DNA of 64,000 bases from Desulfovibrio sp. (GTDB lineage: Bacteria > Desulfobacterota > Desulfovibrionia > Desulfovibrionales > Desulfovibrionaceae): assembly GCA_017528345.1 (NCBI GenBank), contig JAFXOX010000034.1, forward strand, positions 1-64,000, written 5' to 3'. Position 1 is the first letter of the stretch; every line of letters starts with the position of its first letter. A model generated the notes under the pieces. The model was not told the origin of the DNA, ran no database searches, and saw only the letters and a list, made by a program, of their open reading frames with translations. Below are positions 59,506 through 64,000 of this stretch, piece by piece. Position numbers and translations under genes: made by a program.

Positions 59506-59772
59506 CTATTTGCACCTATTATAAAAAACTGCTAACCTACCCTCATTTCCCATGCGGCGTTGTTGAACCCTTGGCGACGGGCCGAAGCATGCCACGCCAA
59601 ACTTCGCATTGATGGCGTCCACGGCTGCCATGAGCTTCGCCAATCTTTTTTCGTCCTCTTCAAAGCGGACAGACAGCAGCGTTGCCTGTCGGTGGTGTTT
59701 GTCCGTGAGCCAAAGCCACAAATAGAAGAGAACGCCTTCGCGTTTAATTAATACGAGATGCTGGCCTCGCAT
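59506..59772 (-). pseudogene. Fragment resembling the UmuC (DNA polymerase V) C-terminus
   Basis: 88 residues. FEEDEKRLAKLMAAVDAINAKFG matches the segment near the end of UmuC-type Y-family polymerases ('..LM.A.D.IN.R.G..'), followed by a degraded MGNEGRLAVFYNRC tail. The catalytic 330 residues are missing. Tentative. Confidence 0.4.
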
Positions 59773-59785
59773 CGCGCAAATTCAA

Positions 59786-60640
59786 TCACCAGCCTCCAGA
59801 AGACCCGCCTCCACCGGAGCTGCCGCCACCGAATCCTCCACCCCCCCTGCTTCGTGAACCACGATATCCTGAACCACGATGTCTTCTTCCAAAATTTCTA
59901 TAACTATCTTTAATATTCAAACTACCAAAATGTCCAAATGAAATAATATAAAAAAGCATATTAAAAATGAAACATACAGTACAAATGAATAATTCTACTG
60001 CGGGTGACAACACGAAATAGTATAGGGCCATCATTACTAGGACAAGCGCTATAAAAATCGCGAAATATAAGCAATCCTCTAGAGTCCACTCTTCGTCCGA
60101 GCCATTTGTCATTTTTAAGGATTCCGGTGGCGATTCTCCATACTCAACATAAATTTTGCTCGCCAATTTTTGGTAGGCCGCGAGTATGCCCGCAGAATAG
60201 TCGCCAGCCTTAAACATCGGTCTCATAGCATCAAGCACTTCACCTGCATACCCGTCGGTGATGGCCCCTTCGAGTCCGTATCCGACCTCTATCCGGAACT
60301 TGCGGTCGTCCTTAGCGATGAGAAGCAGGACGCCATTGTTCTTTGCGGCGTCGCCGATGCCCCATGAACGGAACAGCGTGTTCGAGTAACTCTCAATGTC
60401 CGCGCCATCAAGCGTATTTACCGAGACCACGACAAGCTGCGCCCCGAACCGTTTGTCCAGGTCATTCCCGATGTCAAGAATTTGCTGCCGATCCCCGGTA
60501 TTCACCAACTGCACATAATCCGCAAGGTAAATATCGGCAGTAGGCGGCGAGGGTATGCCGACTGCCACGGCCATGCTCCGGCCTGCCAGAAGCAGGACGG
60601 CAAGCAGGCAAAACTGAATGAACGGCCCGACCCGTCTCAA
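59786..60640 (-). CDS. TPM-domain membrane protein (YgcG family)
   Basis: 284 residues. Signal peptide (FIQFCLLAVLLLAGRSMAVA), TPM domain residues about 35-170 (YLADYVQLVNTGDRQQI, VVSVNTLDG, YSNTLFRSWGIGDAAKNNGVLLLIAKDDRKFRIEVGYGLEG), one or two membrane helices (LYFAIFIALVLVMMALYYFV, ELFICTVCFIFNMLFYIISF) and a Gly/Ser-rich tail ending GGSSGGGGSSGGW. TPM proteins pair with LemA proteins, as here; roles in envelope or photosystem assembly are known elsewhere, unknown here. Start is TTG 60640 overlapping the LemA stop (TTGA). Confidence 0.9.
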   Translation of the reverse strand: MRRVGPFIQFCLLAVLLLAGRSMAVAVGIPSPPTADIYLADYVQLVNTGDRQQILDIGNDLDKRFGAQLVVVSVNTLDGADIESYSNTLFRSWGIGDAAKNNGVLLLIAKDDRKFRIEVGYGLEGAITDGYAGEVLDAMRPMFKAGDYSAGILAAYQKLASKIYVEYGESPPESLKMTNGSDEEWTLEDCLYFAIFIALVLVMMALYYFVLSPAVELFICTVCFIFNMLFYIISFGHFGSLNIKDSYRNFGRRHRGSGYRGSRSRGGGGFGGGSSGGGGSSGGW

Positions 60641-61191
60641 AAAGTCACCTCCGGTACATGGTGCGCCGATTCTTCAGCGACGAACTGAGTCATGCTCCGG
60701 TAGCCCATCACGCGGGCGACAATGTTGCCCGGAAATGTTCCGATGGCGGTATTGTAGTTGAGAATTGCCTCGTTATAATCGCGCCGGGCGACGGCTATGC
60801 GGTTTTCCGATCCTGAAATCTCCCGCATGAGTTCCGTGAAATGGGCGTCCGCCTTCAGCGAAGGATAGTTCTCCGCCACGGCGATTAGCCGCCCCAGTGC
60901 CCCCGTGAGCTGCCCATTCGCAGCCGCAATTTCCTCTGCGGAATGCGCTCCGACGATGCGCGCCCGGGCCGATGTCACCTCGTTCAAGACCTTTTCTTCG
61001 TGCCGCATATATCCCTTGACCGTAGAGATAAGATTTGGAATCAAATCGGCGCGCCGCTGAACCTGATTCTCAATCTGCCCGTACTGCGCGTCAATCGCGA
61101 TTCTAGCGCTCATGACAGAATTGTATGTGGCAATCGCTCCCAGCAACAGGACTGCTGAAACGGCAACTGCCGCAATCGTACCTTTCTTCAT
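60637..61191 (-). CDS. LemA family protein
   Basis: 184 residues. N-terminal membrane segment (TIAAVAVSAVLLLGAIATYNSV), then the coiled LemA core with QVQRRADLIPNLISTVKGYMRHE, LTGALGRLIAVAENYPSLKAD, RREYN-like RRDYNEAILNYNTAIGTFPGN. ATG 61191 with AAGGGGAG upstream; a 14-codon extension is rejected. Operon with the TPM gene (4-base overlap). The pair is GC-richer than the AT-rich IS remnants on one side and appears intact inside a degraded stretch. Confidence 0.93.
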   Translation of the reverse strand: MKKGTIAAVAVSAVLLLGAIATYNSVMSARIAIDAQYGQIENQVQRRADLIPNLISTVKGYMRHEEKVLNEVTSARARIVGAHSAEEIAAANGQLTGALGRLIAVAENYPSLKADAHFTELMREISGSENRIAVARRDYNEAILNYNTAIGTFPGNIVARVMGYRSMTQFVAEESAHHVPEVTF

Positions 61192-61965
61192 GATTCCGGA
61201 CTCCCCTTGATTACCACGGTCTGACGTTTTCATGACCTGCCCACGCGTTGCCGTGCAGAATTACCAGACGCCTTGGCCGCGTAGATACTGCGGCCCCGGC
61301 TCTGCTGCTGGCGGCTGACGCCATATATCGGTTGCCCACGGCTCGTTGGTGGCGGGTCGGGGGCGAAAAGAAACTAACGCTATAGGCAGTCGCACACGGG
61401 GGCGTTAACCGCGCCGTGCCAGCCGCTATCTACAGTATTTGTCACCTTTACTTGAGACATTTAATTCTGTACCAACAAAAGAAAAATCTCTAATTAACTG
61501 CAACTTTTTACATTTTAAAATAGAATTTGCTAAAGATACTGTAAAGTGTTCGTTTTCTTCATTTGCAAAAAGATATTTTCCATATCATCCATCAGCAGTT
61601 GCAAAAATTGGTGAAGGATCGTATCAACTCCAAGTACATACACTTAAACAGCTGAGACAGGGCCATTCAAGCAACTATGGTTCCCAGTATCACACCTTTT
61701 CAGCCCAAGTGCAACGTGATTTTTCAGGACTGGGAATGACACGGGTAATGAGTAATAGAAGCAGAGGGAGCAGGAGTTGCCGTTGGCGTACCAAGACGGA
61801 GAAGGAGTTTCAGAAGTACCAGATTGGGCAAATGAAAAATCAGTCCATGCAAAAAATGTGTGACTACCACTCTTCCTTTCACATTAAGTAGAAGCGCTAC
61901 ACACTCGACGTGTGTATCATAACAGCGTTCCCCCCCTTATTGAACGAGCTGAGGAAAGAATCTGG
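61192..61965. other. Unassigned region
   Basis: 61234-61430 is GC-rich, 61440-61600 AT-rich. A frame open from TTG 61439 to 61891 would give 150 residues, but it has no ribosome site, no recognisable fold and an abrupt change in composition halfway. I treat it as decayed or foreign non-coding DNA. Confidence 0.35.
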
Positions 61966-62134
61966 ATTGCCAGGCTAAATCCGAACTTTAAGGATGGAAA
62001 GCCAAAGAAATTTACGGAGGCCCAGATTGGGCACGCACGTTCATTACTGTCTCATCACAGCCATACACAAATCTCAAGGCTAACGGGGATAAGCATGAGC
62101 ACATTACAACGAGCAGAGAAAAAGAAGGCAACTA
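61966..62134 (+). pseudogene. Serine recombinase (resolvase/invertase) C-terminal fragment
   Basis: The stretch DGKPKKFTEAQIGHARSLLS and HTQISRLTGISMSTLQRAEKKK matches the C-terminal helix-turn-helix of Tn3-type resolvases and invertases ('GRP.K.T.EQI..A..LL....S..QVA..TGIS.STL.R'). The catalytic domain with the serine is absent. It is by chance in frame with the MucR-like gene that follows. Confidence 0.7.
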
Positions 62135-62232
62135 CCATAAATTACTTTTCAAGGTTGACGAAATACCTGTTGATGTATATATGCAAGTTGTGTTCAAACG
62201 ATTCATGCTTCAACCCTCAGGAGGAAACTCAA

Positions 62233-62724
62233 ATGGCTATTGATAACGACGATCTCCAGCTTTTCCAGATCATTTATGCTCAGTACCCTGATAAGCCCAT
62301 GGAATTCATTCAGGAAGAAGTCCTGAAAGCCAAAATGGCACTGCTTGCCAACAGCGAGGTGCTCGCTGCCAAGGCTGAAAACGACAAGAAAGCGGCCGAG
62401 GATAATGGTCCTCGCTTTGTTGAACTGAAGAAAAGCGATCTGCTCTATAAAACACGCAGCGAAATTGACAACGCTATTACTGACGATTCCATTACCTGCT
62501 GCATCTGCGGCAGAAAGATGAATTCCTTGGGCGCTCACTTGAAACGTGTACATCACGTCAATCCCAAGGATTATAACCGTGTTTGCGGCTATCCTGAAGA
62601 CACAAATCTCATGAGCAAGAAATGTCTTGTCAAAGCTCGCGCAAATGTGGAAAAGGCGCTTTCTATGCGTGGGTCTCGCGGAGGTCGCAAGGCGGCTGGA
62701 CAGGAGCATGTGGTGAGTGAGTAG
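62233..62724 (+). CDS. Ros/MucR-type zinc-finger transcriptional regulator
   Basis: 163 residues. The C-terminal half has the bacterial C2H2 finger: CCICGRKMNSLGAHLKRVHH (C-x2-C-x9-H-x4-H) followed by the VNPKDYNRVCGYPEDTNLMSKK block characteristic of MucR/Ros. The N-terminal half is longer than usual (about 90 residues, charged and helical, LLANSEVLAAKAENDKKAAE). The C-terminal tail RGSRGGRKAAGQ is basic. Start ATG 62233 follows AGGAGG; the longer upstream frame belongs to the resolvase fragment. Followed by a near-ideal terminator. Targets unknown. Confidence 0.88.
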   Translation: MAIDNDDLQLFQIIYAQYPDKPMEFIQEEVLKAKMALLANSEVLAAKAENDKKAAEDNGPRFVELKKSDLLYKTRSEIDNAITDDSITCCICGRKMNSLGAHLKRVHHVNPKDYNRVCGYPEDTNLMSKKCLVKARANVEKALSMRGSRGGRKAAGQEHVVSE

Positions 62725-62854
62725 CAGGTGCTCGTCCCTGGACATTTGGCCAGGGCTATCACGCCAAAAGCACTCATGAAAACCTAACAATCCAAATTCA
62801 GCGGTATATCTTTCAAAAAACGGGGACTCTCTCCCTGTAGATTATCAAAGAATG

Positions 62855-62900
62855 TCAGCCCCAGCAGAGCTATCGGCTCTGCTGGGGCTGATCTTTTTTT
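62855..62900 (+). terminator. Strong rho-independent terminator
   Basis: TCAGCCCCAGCAGAGC (62855-62870) pairs perfectly over 16 bases with 62876-62891, loop TATCG, followed by TCTTTTTTT. About 130 bases after the MucR-like gene. Confidence 0.93.
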
Positions 62901-63485
62901 GGGTTCTCTACCATTCAACGCTCAGAGCCACCTTTGCGCTGGCCAAAAGGCTCATAGCACCATCCCAGAGCGTCTGCATTGACCCTCCTTCAGAGACTCA
63001 TGAGGGGCAGCCGAACTTGTTACAGGCAATCTCGGGGAGTTGCTCATAGATCACCATAACATCATAAGTCTGGATCTCATGGGCGAGGGCAAAAGGTAGC
63101 ACTGGTCTGCACTGATCTTTGTCGCCTGGGCAGATCGGGCATCTGTAGGCTTGTGGGAGAGAAATGCTCAATGAAGTATCCGGGAACCTACGCAAGCTTC
63201 CTCACGAGCGTTTCGCCTGTCTGATAAGGTGTTTTCCGCAAGCACAGGTTTCGTCAGAAACAACATCGATCTCTCTAGCATCATCAGAGGAGTGATCAAT
63301 CACAAAAACTTGCTCTTGGCAATTCTTTTTTGAGCCCCCCGCAGCTGTCTTTGCTCAGGCAGCACACTCATGTGTAAGGATGAGACCAACAAAACGCCTC
63401 AAAAAAAGCAATATCGCCCCTATGGGTGATAACCCTCTTTTGCCAGATATTATATAGATGTTTCCCGCAAACCGGAGATATCCTC
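62901..63485. other. No gene recognised
   Basis: About 585 bases. A 65-codon minus-strand frame (62998-63195) contains CPICPGDKDQC but has no supporting features. The last 100 or so bases resemble the upstream region of the gene at 55260. Confidence 0.35.
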
Positions 63486-64000
63486 ATGAAAAAACTGCTT
63501 GTCGCTCTTATGGCGCTCTGCGCATGGACGGCAACTATGTCACAGAAAGCGTTCGGAAATACCTCAGCTTTACTTTGGACAAACATCAGAGCGTCAAGAG
63601 GGAATTCATCTCTTGCCATGCCGACGACACAAGATATCCCCTTGAGGGAGCAACTTCGTGTTTTGCGCGAATTTCGGTCTCGCAAAATAAACGCGGAACT
63701 GTGCTTGGAAGAAAAAACAGACTATCGAGCAATCTCCAGTAAAATCGATATTTTTCGCAACTCCACAACGGCCCCCTTTGCCCTTGCACTTTCAGACAGA
63801 ACCTATAGCGCCATGCTCAAAAGCTCTCCCGAGTTCCGTCAAGCAGAAAACGTCCTGGCTGATGTCTGGAAGCGCGCCCGTCTGAAGCTCAAAGGCTCAG
63901 AGGGCATGGCCTGGCGTGAATTGCGCGACAGCCAGCGTGACTGGATTGCCTCAGGCCGCGACGAAAAAGCACGCCTCTATATTGAACAGGGCATGCGTCA
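63486..64000 (+). CDS. Partial chimeric secreted protein with LprI-like domain, runs off the window
   Basis: ATG 63486, with CCGGAGATATCCTC before it as at 55260, opens a frame that stays open to the window end (171 codons). It begins KKLLVALMALCAW like the 55260 protein. Residues about 15-80 then cover DNA that in another frame encodes the paralogous core (MDGNYVTESVRKYL, LDKHQSVKREFISCHADD), so after a deletion the core is read out of frame. From about residue 95 a new domain appears in frame: ALSDRTYSAMLKSSPEFRQA, VWKRARLKLKGSEGMAWREL and RDSQRDWIASGRDEKARLYI, typical of LprI-type (DUF1311) lysozyme-inhibitor domains. Either a decayed paralog overlapping the start of an LprI-like gene (for which ATG 63813 is possible), or a true chimera. 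Confidence 0.55.
   Translation, partial: MKKLLVALMALCAWTATMSQKAFGNTSALLWTNIRASRGNSSLAMPTTQDIPLREQLRVLREFRSRKINAELCLEEKTDYRAISSKIDIFRNSTTAPFALALSDRTYSAMLKSSPEFRQAENVLADVWKRARLKLKGSEGMAWRELRDSQRDWIASGRDEKARLYIEQGMR

Noticed and set aside
61439..61891. 150-codon frame with TTG start
   Set aside because: No ribosome site, a composition shift inside the frame and no fold-like pattern.

Overview
The window reads as a chromosome segment of a sulfate-reducer-type Desulfovibrionales bacterium, possibly host-associated. Family content points there: a molybdopterin aldehyde oxidoreductase whose cofactor residues fall at the same numbers I recall for the 907-residue Desulfovibrio gigas enzyme, its Desulfovibrio-type accessory cluster, an HdrABC/Flx electron-transfer operon, a NifX-like/MinD-ferredoxin operon, diaminopimelate aminotransferase DapL, and a MucR-like regulator. 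I cannot name a species. No rRNA, tRNA or CRISPR was found.

Layout. 1-1.3 kb: decayed island edge (integrase start, carboxylesterase fragment). 1.35-11.1 kb: hybrid histidine kinase, NifX-like/MinD-Fd operon, HicB remnant, formate-THF ligase, HD-GYP/GGDEF protein. 11.7-17.3 kb (minus): uppP, dapF-dapL, adhE. 18.3-25.9 kb: a catabolic block with TRAP transporter dctPQM, an isocitrate-lyase/PEP-mutase-family enzyme, a LarA-like racemase, an AEC carrier, a beta-hydroxyacid dehydrogenase and a NIF3-like protein. 26.4-39.8 kb: MoeA-like protein, aldehyde oxidoreductase (mop) and a long, tightly packed accessory operon (dicluster flavoprotein, small redox protein, methyltransferase, C-GCAxxG-C-C protein, radical SAM protein, AMP-forming ligase, NTP transferase-HD protein, histidine phosphatase). 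That operon is interrupted by a deleted AAA-ATPase/nuclease gene. 40-42.1 kb: M10 metalloprotease and a small secreted partner. 42.6-44.9 kb: XdhC-type maturation factor, a His/Pro-repeat secreted protein, a DJ-1/PfpI protein. 45.7-52.5 kb: hdrC-hdrB-hdrA-flxDC(fused)-flxB-flxA. 52.6-55.9 kb: Sel1-repeat protein, two-part ThrE-type exporter, a secreted protein. 56.1-64 kb: a gene graveyard (GNAT toxin, IS1595, IS607, UmuC and resolvase fragments) with intact TPM/LemA and MucR-like genes, ending in a partial chimeric LprI-like reading frame.

How it fits together. AdhE interconverts acetyl-CoA, acetaldehyde and ethanol with NADH. Mop oxidises aldehydes to acids. Flx-Hdr would couple NADH to ferredoxin and a thiol/disulfide carrier, the role proposed for this complex in Desulfovibrio ethanol metabolism. 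MoeA-like, XdhC, the NTP transferase and the radical SAM/methyltransferase/ligase set look like a dedicated cofactor maturation line for Mop.

The most unexpected signal is a dispersed element of about 55-75 bp, present five times, that ends at or within the start codon of the downstream gene: mop, hdrC, the AEC carrier, the DJ-1 gene and a carboxylesterase fragment. All copies can be read in one frame as a short peptide of the type (M)EAAxPPR...GLxAEK.
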